The notes under the pieces were generated by a model, which worked only from the letters and a program-made list of their open reading frames with translations, was not told the DNA's origin and made no database searches. Position numbers and translations under genes: made by a program. Of a stretch of DNA of 64,000 nt, positions 9,086 to 18,528 are shown in pieces (the first letter of the stretch is position 1; the number at the start of each line of letters is the position of its first letter). The DNA is from Tindallia magadiensis (GTDB taxonomy: Bacteria; Bacillota; Clostridia; Peptostreptococcales; Tindalliaceae), in NCBI RefSeq assembly GCF_900113635.1, contig NZ_FOQA01000004.1, forward strand, positions 1 to 64,000, given 5' to 3'.

Positions 9086-9823
9086 TCATTTGATATTGAA
9101 TCCTTGGCTTTGGAGATACTGTTTCATATGTGGTCTGGATTCTTTGCTAAGCTTCTCTGCCACCGTAGCTGTCCAGGTTTCTTCTCTAGGATTATGTTGT
9201 CTATTTCGCAGGTATTCCTGAAATGTCTTATCATAAGACGTTAACAAATCTTTATCATTTTCTGACTGATATACTTCCTCTTTATAAACTAATGGCAAAG
9301 GCATGCGAGGTTTCACCTGCGGATCTTGGTCCGGGTATCCTAGGCTCATACCAAAAACAGGGTATACTTGTTGTGGTAATTGCAGCAATTCCGTCACCTT
9401 ATCCGGATTATTTCTGATGCCCCCTACATAAACACCTCCCAATCCCATGGACTCTGCTGCCAGCAAAACACTTTGTCCCCATATGGCTGTATCAACAGAA
9501 GCAAGAATTAACTGCTCCGAATATCCTTTACTCATTTCTTTATTTTGAATATCACAAGCAGTGGATAGTTTATGCAGGTCAGCACAAAAAACTAAAAACA
9601 CTGGAGCCTGTCTAATATGTTTTTGATCACCGCAATAAGCAGAAAGCTTTTCTTTTTTTTCTTTATCTCTCACTCGAATCACTGAATAAGCCTGCAAAAA
9701 ACTGGAAGTGGCGGAATGCCTGGCAGCATGAATTATTTCCATCAGCATTTTTTCCTCCACATCCTGATTCGTAAACCTTCGGATAGATCGATGACTCTTT
9801 AAAAGCTCAATTACTTCATTCAA
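9086..9823 (-). CDS. NADPH-dependent nitroreductase/FMN reductase (NfsA-like)
   Basis: This 245-residue flavoprotein belongs to the nitroreductase superfamily. The N-terminal HRSIRRF sequence is the FMN-phosphate-binding signature, and GLGGVYVGGIRNNP is the family's central motif. The C-terminal extension with PRMPLPLVYKEE resembles NfsA/FRP oxidoreductases. Such enzymes reduce nitro compounds, quinones or flavins; the natural substrate cannot be read here. The start is a TTG at 9823 with AGGAGG 7 bases upstream; no in-frame ATG is better placed. The chemoreceptor gene follows after 36 bases and may be co-transcribed. Confidence 0.9.
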   Translation of the reverse strand: MNEVIELLKSHRSIRRFTNQDVEEKMLMEIIHAARHSATSSFLQAYSVIRVRDKEKKEKLSAYCGDQKHIRQAPVFLVFCADLHKLSTACDIQNKEMSKGYSEQLILASVDTAIWGQSVLLAAESMGLGGVYVGGIRNNPDKVTELLQLPQQVYPVFGMSLGYPDQDPQVKPRMPLPLVYKEEVYQSENDKDLLTSYDKTFQEYLRNRQHNPREETWTATVAEKLSKESRPHMKQYLQSQGFNIK

Positions 9824-9899
9824 TCTTATTCCTCCTTTTCTTACATTTTCATACACTATACTCTATACCCATTTTCGCCAGGAACACCCATCTCTCTTC

Positions 9900-11444
9900 T
9901 TAGATAATACTTTTACGCAGCTTCTCCCACTGCTTTTCTAAGACTATCTCTAATTGATCAATTTTTTTCCATTGCCATCCTTCATAGTTTCCAAGAGTTT
10001 TTGCCAAACTCCATGAATTGAATTTTTTGAAGGTCAATTCTCTCATCCGTTTCATTTCACAATGACTATCATGCATCGTTCCTAAAAGATCCTGCAGTAG
10101 TTTCGTAATCTTAAGAACTTTTTTTAATTCATTTTTATTTTCTAAAGAAATACCTTGCATCACATTTTGAAGGGAATACCTTACTTTTTTTCCCTTTATC
10201 CTAAGTCTGTGCAAAGCTTCTTTGTCATTAATATTTACTGTTTTTGCTTCTTTCATAAAGCTTTTAATCTGCTGATGAATTCTCTTTTTCAAAAAGGTAA
10301 CGGCTTTGCCTTTACTCTTTTTTTCAATTGGTTGATCAAGAATACGCTCTAATCTTCCTGAGACATCTAACAGATAAGGTGTCATTTTCCCTTGCAAAAC
10401 CATGTTTGCAAAGTTTTCCTTTTGATATTCAAGGGCCTTCTTTATTTCTTTACAGATCATATCAGCGTCTTTTTTATTTTCTAAACCAGCTGTCCATTCT
10501 CCAATATGAAGAATCATGACATCCAACTCTCTTATTTCATTTGTTTGGCGACTCCAATCTCTCAACAGCCTATTCATTTTTTTATATTGATTTTCTCCAA
10601 TCAATGGTTTGTATAAGAACAATAAGGATCTTAGACTTCGAATGCTAACTCGCAACTGATGTAAGGATTCTACTCCTTTGGGATCTTGTAACAGCTTTTC
10701 CAAGGCATAGGAAATCTCCTCCAAAGCTCTTCGGCTAAAAAATTCAAAGCTTTCCCAAGTTGAAACTTCTTCCATATTCACCACCGGTATCTGAAGGGCT
10801 TTACTAGATTTTTCTTTATCTGAAAAGCCTAGTAAAATAAGTCCTCGTAAAAATTTGCTGGTTGATTCCGGCGTCAGAGGATATCGATCAGCAAGATGCT
10901 TTCCCAGTGTAAAAAGTGATTCCACTTTTCCTTTTTTCAGCTCTAATTCCACTTCGTGAATGCTTTCCACTTTCGATTCTGCCCTCACTTCTCCTATATC
11001 AAAGGCCACTTCTATTTGATTGCCTTCCTGATCTTCCCACATTCCTTTTTCCCGAATAAAGGATGTCCTTAGAATTGGTATAAGTTCTTTTTCTTTGGCT
11101 ATCTTTTGCATCTCTTTTTTCAAGTCAGGTATCTCAGAAAATATCTGAAGAGAGGGAGTTTCATCTTTAACGGTTACATTCCATTCTTTCCGCTGATGAA
11201 GGCCTGTTTTAACACTTCCCATCCCCTTAACCGTAGCCGTCCATTTATCTTGTTCCCGGCGCATTCGAAAAGCCAATCCGGCCTTCAAAAGATTTTTTTC
11301 TTTGGTATCATAGTAAACAGAGTGAAGCATTTCTTTTACCAGGTTTTCTTTATTTGTCAATGATTTCAGTTCTTTCAGCAAAGACTGAGTTTGCTCCCGA
11401 TTGATCAAGCTGAGTTTCAATTCAATTTCCCGGAATTGTTCCAA
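9900..11444 (-). CDS. CYTH and CHAD domain protein (inorganic triphosphatase-like)
   Basis: The protein has 514 residues. The N-terminal CYTH domain (about 1-205) has the metal-binding E6-x-E8-x-K10 signature and other charged tunnel residues (FRMRREQDKW, LELKKGKVE). CYTH enzymes hydrolyse triphosphate or act as triphosphate tunnel enzymes. The C-terminal CHAD domain (about 235-510) is helical and His/Arg/Lys-rich (LHQLRVSIRSLRSLL, ALHRLRIKGKKVRYSL); CHAD domains bind polyphosphate. The pair suggests polyphosphate or tripolyphosphate metabolism. The start is a TTG at 11444 with GGAGGT 9 bases upstream. A perfect 13-bp inverted repeat lies just upstream. Confidence 0.92.
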   Translation of the reverse strand: MEQFREIELKLSLINREQTQSLLKELKSLTNKENLVKEMLHSVYYDTKEKNLLKAGLAFRMRREQDKWTATVKGMGSVKTGLHQRKEWNVTVKDETPSLQIFSEIPDLKKEMQKIAKEKELIPILRTSFIREKGMWEDQEGNQIEVAFDIGEVRAESKVESIHEVELELKKGKVESLFTLGKHLADRYPLTPESTSKFLRGLILLGFSDKEKSSKALQIPVVNMEEVSTWESFEFFSRRALEEISYALEKLLQDPKGVESLHQLRVSIRSLRSLLFLYKPLIGENQYKKMNRLLRDWSRQTNEIRELDVMILHIGEWTAGLENKKDADMICKEIKKALEYQKENFANMVLQGKMTPYLLDVSGRLERILDQPIEKKSKGKAVTFLKKRIHQQIKSFMKEAKTVNINDKEALHRLRIKGKKVRYSLQNVMQGISLENKNELKKVLKITKLLQDLLGTMHDSHCEMKRMRELTFKKFNSWSLAKTLGNYEGWQWKKIDQLEIVLEKQWEKLRKSII

Positions 11445-11478
11445 AGTCTACGCACCTCCTTCTTAAAACAATACCTCA

Positions 11479-11510
11479 GAATTAACCTTATAATCAAATA
11501 AGGTTAATTC
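11479..11510. repeat. Perfect 13-bp inverted repeat upstream of the CYTH-CHAD gene
   Basis: GAATTAACCTTAT (11479-11491) and its exact reverse complement (11498-11510) flank a 6-base centre. No T-run follows on the minus strand, so it is not a typical intrinsic terminator. Its place 35 bases before the TTG start suggests either an operator or a 5'-leader hairpin. No regulator can be assigned. Confidence 0.75.
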
Positions 11511-11526
11511 TCTCATTTCTCTTTGC

Positions 11527-11562
11527 AAAAAAAAAGTAAGGAACCAATACCTTACTTTTTTT
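11527..11562 (-). terminator. Intrinsic terminator of the glnS-receiver-NUDIX operon
   Basis: The hairpin AAAGTAAGG/CCTTACTTT with an 8-base loop is followed on the minus strand by a run of T. It overlaps the last codons of the NUDIX gene. The A-tract and T-tract on both flanks could also let it work in the other direction. Confidence 0.85.
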
Positions 11563-12061
11563 CTCTATCTCGTTGTTGTCCTAAATATATTTGATGTTGC
11601 ATAAAGCCACTAGCTAAATCCTTCCAGAATTGTTTTTTAAGAATCTCAGGATAAATAGGAACTTCAACCCTTTGAAGCTCTTCGTAAGAGTAGTAGCGGC
11701 AATCCTTGATAATTTGATTTTCAAGTTCTGGATCATGGCCTATCTGAATAGTTTCTTCATCATTAATAAGGGTTGCACGAAAAAACAATCCCATATGATG
11801 CAGCTTAGCATCATCACTAACATATTCCCTTACATACAAAAGTTCCTTCGGGCAACAGGTTACGCCACATTCTTCCTTCACTTCTCTTACTAACGCTTCT
11901 AATGCATTTTCCCCTGCTTCTAGTCCGCCTCCAGGCGGCATTAACCATTTTTCTCCCGTTATTGAATCATCATGAAACACTAACAATATCTCATTGCAGT
12001 TATTGATAATAAGTGCAGAAGAACGCACCCGGAATAGCATTTGTGGCTGCCAGCGTCTCAT
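11552..12061 (-). CDS. NUDIX hydrolase
   Basis: The protein has 169 residues, with a complete Nudix box at 45-67 (G-x5-E-x7-REVKEECGV, ending at G66-V67), so it should bind Mg2+ and cleave a nucleoside diphosphate linked to another moiety. The substrate is not evident from sequence. The first bases of the gene overlap the end of the upstream receiver gene (ATGA), which indicates translational coupling. It ends inside its own terminator hairpin. Confidence 0.9.
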   Translation of the reverse strand: MRRWQPQMLFRVRSSALIINNCNEILLVFHDDSITGEKWLMPPGGGLEAGENALEALVREVKEECGVTCCPKELLYVREYVSDDAKLHHMGLFFRATLINDEETIQIGHDPELENQIIKDCRYYSYEELQRVEVPIYPEILKKQFWKDLASGFMQHQIYLGQQRDREKK

Positions 12062-12531
12062 TGCATTTCCTCAGATTTATCCAAACAGAAATCAGACAGC
12101 ACTTTCAGCAAACTTTCCATCGAAACAGGCTTTGATAAGTAATAATCCATTCCTACCTTCAGGCATTTTTCTTTATCCTCTTCCAAAGCATAGGCCGTTA
12201 CAGCAATGATAGGAATGTGTATTGCTGTCATTTGTTCCTGTTGTCTTATTAATTCCGCTGTTTCATACCCATTCATGACTGGCATCTGAATATCTAAAAA
12301 AATTAAATCATATTCATTTTTCATATACATCCTTAGTGCTTCCAATCCATCTTTAGCGAAATCTGCCTCTACACCCAGCCTTCGGAGAATTTTTTCCATA
12401 AAAATACGACTCATTGGATCATCTTCCACGACCAACACTAAAAGATTTTCCTGAGAAATTTGAGTTTGTAATTCTTCTAAGGATCTATATTGAGACTGTT
12501 GCTCTTTTGGTGTTTCTTTGTTTAATGGCAT
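12058..12531 (-). CDS. Stand-alone response-regulator receiver protein
   Basis: This is a 157-residue, CheY-like single-domain protein. It carries the acidic pair D37/D38, the phosphoacceptor D80 (LIFLDIQMPVMNG), the switch T112 (AVTAY) and K134 (LSKPVS). The receiver sequence resembles those fused to hybrid histidine kinases (LEALRMY, MDYYLSKP), but no kinase is near. About 30 residues precede the domain. It sits between glnS and the NUDIX gene in one operon, 27 bases after glnS, so its input and output partners must be elsewhere. Confidence 0.9.
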   Translation of the reverse strand: MPLNKETPKEQQSQYRSLEELQTQISQENLLVLVVEDDPMSRIFMEKILRRLGVEADFAKDGLEALRMYMKNEYDLIFLDIQMPVMNGYETAELIRQQEQMTAIHIPIIAVTAYALEEDKEKCLKVGMDYYLSKPVSMESLLKVLSDFCLDKSEEMQ

Positions 12532-12558
12532 TTTATCATACCTTCCAAACAGATTTTC

Positions 12559-14253
12559 CTATTTTTGAGATTTTTGTATTTTTGCCCAAGTATCTCTAAG
12601 CGAAACAATTCGATTAAACACCAACGTTTTTGATGTTTTGTTATCTTCCGTATCCAGTGCGAAATATCCATGTCTCATAAATTGAAACTGCTGGCCAGTA
12701 TTGTATTCCTTAAATCCCGGTTCAACTAATGCGTTTTCCATTTTTTTAACAGAGCCAGGATTTAACTCAGTATGGATTTCACCGGTATCTTCTTTTTCTT
12801 TTTCAATAAATAGATGATCGTATAATCTCACTGTCGCTGGTATGCTGTGGTTTTTTGAAACCCAATGCAATGTCCCTTTTACTTTTTTCCCACTGGTATC
12901 ACTGCCACTTTTTGATGTCGGCTCATAGCTGCATCGAAGTTCTATAACTTCTCCCGTATCTGGATCTTTTATTACTTCATCACAGCGAATGATATAGGCA
13001 TACTTTAAACGAACTTCTTTACCCGGTGCCAGCCTAAAAAACTTTTTAGGCGGATCTTCCATAAAGTCATCACGTTCAATATAAATTTCTTTCTCAAAAG
13101 TCATCTCCCGATGTCCCATTTCTGGATTTTCTGGGTTATTCTCAGCCTTCAGCTTTTCTTCCTGTCCTTCCGGATAGTTTGTTATCACGACTCTAAGAGG
13201 GTTGATCACCCCCATCATTCTGGGAGCTTTTAATTTCAGGTCTTCTCTTACGCAGTGTTCCAAAAGCGCTATATCAACAACGCTATTGCTTTTAGCAACG
13301 CCTATCCTGTCACAAAAATCTTTTATTGCTTCCGGCGTATAACCTCTCCGCCGCAAACCACATATGGTTGGCATTCGAGGATCATCCCATCCATCCACTA
13401 CTTCATTTTCAACTAATTCTCTTAGCTTCCTTTTACTCATAACCGTATTTGATAAATTTAAACGGGCAAATTCAATTTGTTGTGGATGTGGATCAAAATT
13501 CAAGGCTTTCAAGACCCAATCATACAGTGGTCTATGATCTTCAAACTCAAGTGTGCAAATGGAATGAGTTATCCCTTCATAAGCATCTGATAAAGGGTGT
13601 GCATAATCATACATTGGATAAATGCACCATTCATTCCCTGTTCGGTGGTGCTTCACTTTCGCTATGCGATATAAAACCGGATCTCTCATATTCATATTCG
13701 GAGAAGCCATATCTATTTTGGCTCTCAGCACACGACTTCCATCAGGAAATTCGCCCGCTCTCATTCTATGAAACAGGTCCAGATTTTCTTCAACAGATCT
13801 GTCCCGATAAGGACTTTCAACGCCTGGTTGCTTTAATGTTCCTCTGGTTTCGCGAATCTGATCCCCAGAAAGATCGCATACATATGCTTTTCCTGCTTTA
13901 ATAAGATCTACGGCGTATTCGTACATTTTCTCAAAGTAATCTGATGCATAAAACAAACGTTCTTCCCAATCAAAACCTAACCAGCGAACATCTTCCTGAA
14001 TGGATTCAACGTATTCCACATCTTCCTTTGAAGGGTTTGTATCATCAAAGCGCAGATTGCATAAGCCCTTATAATCCCTGGCTAGCCCAAAGTTCAAACA
14101 AATTGATTTTGCATGACCTATATGAAGGTATCCGTTAGGTTCTGGTGGAAACCGAGTATGTACCCGTCCGTCATTTTTATTATTTTTAAGATCTTCATTA
14201 ATAATATTTTTGATAAAGTTAGATGACACAGGAGCATGATTTTCGTTAGACAT
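12559..14253 (-). CDS. glnS: Glutaminyl-tRNA synthetase
   Basis: This is a 564-residue class I aminoacyl-tRNA synthetase. The HIGH motif is at 44-47 ([10 protein letters not shown]) and the KMSKS-equivalent is TVMSKRKL near residue 273. The anticodon-binding beta-barrels follow ([26 protein letters not shown]). The length matches the bacterial GlnRS family. Many clostridia charge tRNA-Gln indirectly through GatCAB, so a true GlnRS is informative. The start at 14253 follows GAGGAGGGG. It heads an operon with the receiver and NUDIX genes. Confidence 0.97.
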   Translation of the reverse strand: MSNENHAPVSSNFIKNIINEDLKNNKNDGRVHTRFPPEPNGYLHIGHAKSICLNFGLARDYKGLCNLRFDDTNPSKEDVEYVESIQEDVRWLGFDWEERLFYASDYFEKMYEYAVDLIKAGKAYVCDLSGDQIRETRGTLKQPGVESPYRDRSVEENLDLFHRMRAGEFPDGSRVLRAKIDMASPNMNMRDPVLYRIAKVKHHRTGNEWCIYPMYDYAHPLSDAYEGITHSICTLEFEDHRPLYDWVLKALNFDPHPQQIEFARLNLSNTVMSKRKLRELVENEVVDGWDDPRMPTICGLRRRGYTPEAIKDFCDRIGVAKSNSVVDIALLEHCVREDLKLKAPRMMGVINPLRVVITNYPEGQEEKLKAENNPENPEMGHREMTFEKEIYIERDDFMEDPPKKFFRLAPGKEVRLKYAYIIRCDEVIKDPDTGEVIELRCSYEPTSKSGSDTSGKKVKGTLHWVSKNHSIPATVRLYDHLFIEKEKEDTGEIHTELNPGSVKKMENALVEPGFKEYNTGQQFQFMRHGYFALDTEDNKTSKTLVFNRIVSLRDTWAKIQKSQK

Positions 14254-14302
14254 GCTGACCCCTCCTCATTATTTCATATGAACTTATTGATTATGTTTGT
14301 TG

Positions 14303-14332
14303 ATTATATCATATTTATTCATTTGCTGTCAT
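14303..14332 (-). promoter_or_regulatory. Promoter of the glnS operon
   Basis: On the minus strand ATGACA (14327-14332) is followed after 18 bases by a consensus TATAAT (14303-14308), about 50 bases upstream of the glnS start. Confidence 0.7.
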
Positions 14333-14346
14333 GGCATTGAAGAAAT

Positions 14347-15009
14347 TTAAGCCTTTACACTTTCCGCTGTTTTCTTAAAACAACAGCTACGCACAACCAT
14401 CGTGGCCACAGCCGCGATCCATCCTAGGATTAATAAGGTTTTTCGGTGAAATGGCATATATTCCCAAAACCCTTCCCGAAAATTGTTCCAAATTTGGTTT
14501 CTATCTTCTCGAGGAACTTGTATTTGCAAAGAGCCGTCTTCTTCTCTTAACATAAAAGCATTTTGTGCCTGCTCCAAGGGAGTCTCTGCTTTTCCTTCGT
14601 AAGTAACCCAAAAATGACTAAGTGAGAAACTCAACTGATAAGGTATTTCTTGCGATTCAAATAAGGAAGCCAACACTAGAAACCGACTCTTACAATCACC
14701 TGTTTTGTTATCCAGTACTTCTTCCAATGTCGGAAAATACCAAGGCATTCCATAAGTAACCCAGTCATATTGATAGGGAATCTCCCTAAGAACATAGGTC
14801 TCTATTTCCGCTGCTTCTAAAGGAATTTCCTCTAATAAATGTGCCACCCCAGCAGCATTGATTGGAGGATGAAAAATCCGGTAAATACTAAGCCCCAGCT
14901 TCATCGGATTAGGATACAAGACAAATAATGTCCACACTAATACCCCTAGTACTATATAGCTATATTTTAACCGCCCCCACCTACCAGCGCCCTTTTCCTT
15001 TTTTCTCAT
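14347..15009 (-). CDS. Membrane protein with a transglutaminase-like domain
   Basis: The protein has 220 residues. A TM helix lies at about 16-33 and another near the C terminus (about 190-208). Between them is a short transglutaminase-like core: TGDCKSR with C106, then LSHFWVTYEG with H132, which would form the Cys-His part of the catalytic triad. The acidic third residue cannot be assigned with certainty. The orientation suggests that the core faces outside. It is the last gene of a three-gene group with gamma-glutamyltransferase and a GH18 protein (gaps of 30-32 bases), which points to peptide or cell-wall related work. Confidence 0.72.
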   Translation of the reverse strand: MRKKEKGAGRWGRLKYSYIVLGVLVWTLFVLYPNPMKLGLSIYRIFHPPINAAGVAHLLEEIPLEAAEIETYVLREIPYQYDWVTYGMPWYFPTLEEVLDNKTGDCKSRFLVLASLFESQEIPYQLSFSLSHFWVTYEGKAETPLEQAQNAFMLREEDGSLQIQVPREDRNQIWNNFREGFWEYMPFHRKTLLILGWIAAVATMVVRSCCFKKTAESVKA

Positions 15010-15039
15010 TGCTTTTCTCCTTACTGGTTGATTACCTTA

Positions 15040-16647
15040 TTACCAGACAGCTACACAGCCATCGGTTCTTGGTTCTGTAGCACCGCAGAGCACACCATTT
15101 TCATTACGTAAAATGATTTGACCTCTTCCAAAGTTTCCCCGTTCTCTTTGAATGCTTATGTCATGACCTCTTTCTACCAATTGCTGTATCAATAACTCTG
15201 GGTAGTCTTGTTCCACTTCAATCTTTTTACCACCTAACCACTGCCATCTCGGAGCATCCAAGGCTGCTTGTGGATTTAACTGAAAATCGATCAACTTTGT
15301 TATCACTTGCAAGTGGCCTTGTGGCTGCATAAATCCGCCCATTACACCAAAGGGACCTAATGGTTTTTTCTTTTTCGTTAGAAATCCGGGAATAATCGTA
15401 TGATATGGTCTTTTCCCAGGAGCTAGGGCGTTAGGGTGTCGAGGATCCAGTGAAAAATTGTGACCTCTGTTATGAAGTGCAATTCCTGTACCCGGAATCA
15501 CCACTCCTGATCCAAATCCCATATAATTGCTTTGGATCATCGATACCATATTTCCTTCACCATCAGCTGTTGCTAAATAAACGGTTCCACCTCTTGGTGG
15601 CATCCCCGGTTCCGGAAGCAACGCATTTTCACTAATCATGGCTCTTCTTGATTCGATATATTCTTTGGAAAGCAAGGATTCAACTGATGTTGGCATATGA
15701 TCAGGGTCTGCTATATAGGTTTTTCCATCTGTAAAGGCCAGTTTAAGTGATTCGATGATGCGATGAACCGTCTGTCCATTTTCCTCAGTGTCAAGTTCCA
15801 TTCCTTCCAGTATGGATAAAGCTTGTAAAGCAATGAGTCCCTGACCGTTTGGTGGTATCTCCCAAACATCATAGCCTCGGTAATGAGCCGAGATTGGCTT
15901 TTCCCAGCGTACTTGATATGATTCCAGGTCTTCTTTCTTTAATTTACCATGATGCTTGGAAAGAAATTCATCAATTGTTTTTGCTATAATTCCTTCATAA
16001 AAATCCCTGCTCATCGTAGCTGCAATTACCTCTAATGTTGTTGCATGCTCTTCTGATTTCCATATTTCCCCCGGTTCTGGCGCTCTTCCTTGTGGCGCAA
16101 AAACATCAAACCAATGCTTAAAAACTTCGCCCTGGTAATTTTTCAATGCATTTTGATATGCTTTTTTCCAGTAATAGGCTGTTGCCGGTGCTACAGGAAA
16201 CCCTTCTCTGGCATACTGGATGGCTGGCTTCATGACTGTTTTCAAGGATAGATTTCCAAATCTTTCCGATAACTCTGCCCAAGCAGCCGGTGCCCCCGGA
16301 ACTGTAATTGGTGTTGGCCCATAAACCGGCATCTCTTTAAGCCCTTGCTTTTCAAAATACTCTAAAGAAAGATTTGCTGGAGCAGGACCACTGGCATTTA
16401 GACCGTGTAGATCATTTTCTGCCCAAACCAGCGCAAAAGCATCCCCTCCTATGCCGTTAGAAGTAGGTTCTACCACCGTGAGACAAGCAGCCGTAGCAAT
16501 GGCTGCGTCAATAGCGTTGCCTCCTTTTTTCAGCATATCCAAACCAGCTTGTGCGGCCAAAGGCTGCGAGGAAGCCACCATACCTTTTTGGCCATATACA
16601 AGATTTCTTTTAGAAGGATAGGGATATTGCAAAGAAGAAAAATTCAT
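15040..16647 (-). CDS. ggt: Gamma-glutamyltransferase family protein
   Basis: This 535-residue Ntn-hydrolase has the family's N-terminal block (GGNAIDAAIATAACLTVVEP) and the autocleavage site GGTVYLATADGEGN, in which T355 is the likely new N-terminal nucleophile. The following block GSGVVIPGTGIALHNRG and PGKRPYHTIIPG also match. The enzyme transfers or hydrolyses gamma-glutamyl groups, for example from glutathione. No signal peptide is visible, so the protein is likely cytoplasmic, unlike secreted Bacillus GGT. The gene follows GH18 by 32 bases. Confidence 0.93.
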   Translation of the reverse strand: MNFSSLQYPYPSKRNLVYGQKGMVASSQPLAAQAGLDMLKKGGNAIDAAIATAACLTVVEPTSNGIGGDAFALVWAENDLHGLNASGPAPANLSLEYFEKQGLKEMPVYGPTPITVPGAPAAWAELSERFGNLSLKTVMKPAIQYAREGFPVAPATAYYWKKAYQNALKNYQGEVFKHWFDVFAPQGRAPEPGEIWKSEEHATTLEVIAATMSRDFYEGIIAKTIDEFLSKHHGKLKKEDLESYQVRWEKPISAHYRGYDVWEIPPNGQGLIALQALSILEGMELDTEENGQTVHRIIESLKLAFTDGKTYIADPDHMPTSVESLLSKEYIESRRAMISENALLPEPGMPPRGGTVYLATADGEGNMVSMIQSNYMGFGSGVVIPGTGIALHNRGHNFSLDPRHPNALAPGKRPYHTIIPGFLTKKKKPLGPFGVMGGFMQPQGHLQVITKLIDFQLNPQAALDAPRWQWLGGKKIEVEQDYPELLIQQLVERGHDISIQRERGNFGRGQIILRNENGVLCGATEPRTDGCVAVW

Positions 16648-16679
16648 TGTTATCTCCTTTCATCATTCATTATTATCAA

Positions 16680-18389
16680 TTAAATTGCTTCTTTAAGTAC
16701 GCCCCAAATAGATGAAGTTTCAAAACCTTTTCTCCAACCAGCAAATCCAGCAAGCCCATATTTTTCTATCAAGGCTGCTTTTTTTGCAATCGAACGCTCT
16801 TCCTCTAACCAAATTCGATAACGATTACCTTCCGATTCGTATTCTGCATAAAACTGTCCTGTTTCCTCTAACCATTTCCAATCCTCTTCATAAATGTGAT
16901 GCTCCTCTAAAATACTTTTTGCATATTCCATTCCTAGTGCCCGGGATGAAACATCAATGGTCCCATCCTGATTTTTTGTCTCTTCCCATAGTCTGGTGTA
17001 GAAAGGAAGTCCCAGCACCACCTTTTCAGCTGGCACTTCCTTCAATGTATTTTTTATACCATTTTCAACCCAACCTATGGATGCAACCGATCCAGCTACT
17101 GGACTGCTTCCCCAGTGTTCGTCATAAGTCATCACACATACATAGTCTACCAAAGGTGCTATCTGTTCTCTATCGTATACTTGTGACCAGTTTAAACTTC
17201 CACCGGGAATGGTTACATCTATAGAAACCACTAGGCCTTGTTCTCTTAACTTTTCAGATAATCGTTGAACAAAGTCAGTGAATTGCTGTTGATTTCGATA
17301 GTGAATATTTTCAAAATCGATATTGATGCCTTCCATTTTATAGAGTGATGAATAAACTAACAGTTGTTGGATAAAACGATCTTGCGCTTCCCGGTTCATT
17401 AAAAATGCTTCCGTCATATCTGGATCAAAAGAGTTAGTAACCAGTCCCCAAATCTGATAACCGCGCTTTCGCATATAAGATGCGTACCGAAACTGTGCTT
17501 TTCCTGTCACATCACCCTTTTCATTCTCTAAGTCAAACCAGGTTGGTGAAATTACTGACAAACCGGGAATTTTTTCATCCAGACTTCGGTCCGGATGACT
17601 GTTTCCTACATATTCCCACACCATTCCAAAGGGTTTATCCAAAGGCTCTGGCTCAACAAATGCCATCGCCATCTCTTCGTCATTAGGCAGCTGTTTTCTG
17701 ATTTCTATTAATGAGTTTTTAGGTAAAAACCCTATATGACCCTTTTCTGTCCGAACATAGTAGTGTTCCTCCATTGTTTCCAGAATTCGAATTTCTTCTC
17801 CCTTTTTTACGACGGTCTTACGACGGCTCCATAAATCTGTACCGTCTCTAAGATTTTCTTCTTCGACTACGATTCCTTGATAATAAGGTGTTTTCAATAA
17901 GTCAATCATAACCCTGTCTGGCTCCGGATAATATATTGTATTTGTATGAAAAACAGCATCCATTCCAGATAAGGGAAAATATTTTTCTCCTTCCTTCTCC
18001 AACAAACTAACATCTATCGCTAACTTCCCACTTCCCATAAATTCTTTCAGATTTTCTTCTTGAAAAACAATCTCTTCTTTTTCAAGGGATACTCTTGCTC
18101 TCAACGGATTTTGAAGGACTTCTATCTCTTCAACAATATGTTCCTTAACCCATTCTACCGGTAAGAATACAATGTTTTCTTCAAGTAAAAAATCAACACG
18201 ATGCCAATGATTATCAAAAATAAGATTAAATTTAGGCTCCTCTTCCCCCCCTGGAATATTACTAAAAAAGTAGGGCCCAAAAAAGTAAAACAATATAGTG
18301 GAAGCTATGAACGCCATCCCTAATATCCATTTAATCAATCTGTTTTTCTTTTTCTCTTCAATTGTTTTTCTTTTTTCCATTCTTGTCAA
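16680..18389 (-). CDS. Membrane-anchored glycoside hydrolase family 18 protein
   Basis: The protein has 569 residues. A basic N terminus and TM segment (about 20-43) are followed by a copper-amine-oxidase-like N domain (about 55-165), an SH3-like domain (about 185-230) and a GH18 barrel (about 255-569). The catalytic motif EGINIDFEN has D358 and E360; YVCVMTYDEHWG and GFAGWRKGFE complete the substrate cleft. It resembles spore cortex/peptidoglycan enzymes of the YaaH/YdhD type more than true chitinases. The start appears to be a TTG at 18389 with AGGAG 10 bases upstream; an ATG three codons in is the alternative. Confidence 0.9.
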   Translation of the reverse strand: MTRMEKRKTIEEKKKNRLIKWILGMAFIASTILFYFFGPYFFSNIPGGEEEPKFNLIFDNHWHRVDFLLEENIVFLPVEWVKEHIVEEIEVLQNPLRARVSLEKEEIVFQEENLKEFMGSGKLAIDVSLLEKEGEKYFPLSGMDAVFHTNTIYYPEPDRVMIDLLKTPYYQGIVVEEENLRDGTDLWSRRKTVVKKGEEIRILETMEEHYYVRTEKGHIGFLPKNSLIEIRKQLPNDEEMAMAFVEPEPLDKPFGMVWEYVGNSHPDRSLDEKIPGLSVISPTWFDLENEKGDVTGKAQFRYASYMRKRGYQIWGLVTNSFDPDMTEAFLMNREAQDRFIQQLLVYSSLYKMEGINIDFENIHYRNQQQFTDFVQRLSEKLREQGLVVSIDVTIPGGSLNWSQVYDREQIAPLVDYVCVMTYDEHWGSSPVAGSVASIGWVENGIKNTLKEVPAEKVVLGLPFYTRLWEETKNQDGTIDVSSRALGMEYAKSILEEHHIYEEDWKWLEETGQFYAEYESEGNRYRIWLEEERSIAKKAALIEKYGLAGFAGWRKGFETSSIWGVLKEAI

Positions 18390-18453
18390 ACATTACCATC
18401 TCCTATTCTTCTTAACCATTTTGCCAGTTCATCATCCCATATTTGTTCATAGG

Positions 18454-18495
18454 AAAGGCCAGTACAACTCTATTATAACAGTTGTCTGGCCTTTT
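18454..18495 (-). terminator. Intrinsic terminator after the YcdB/SLH gene
   Basis: AAAGGCCAGTACAAC (18454-18468) pairs with GTTGTCTGGCCTTTT (18481-18495), with one mismatch and a T-rich flank on both strands. It lies between the end of the SLH protein gene and the GH18 gene. Confidence 0.82.
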
Positions 18496-18528
18496 GAGGA
18501 CAATAAATTCCGACTTATTCTGATCTCC

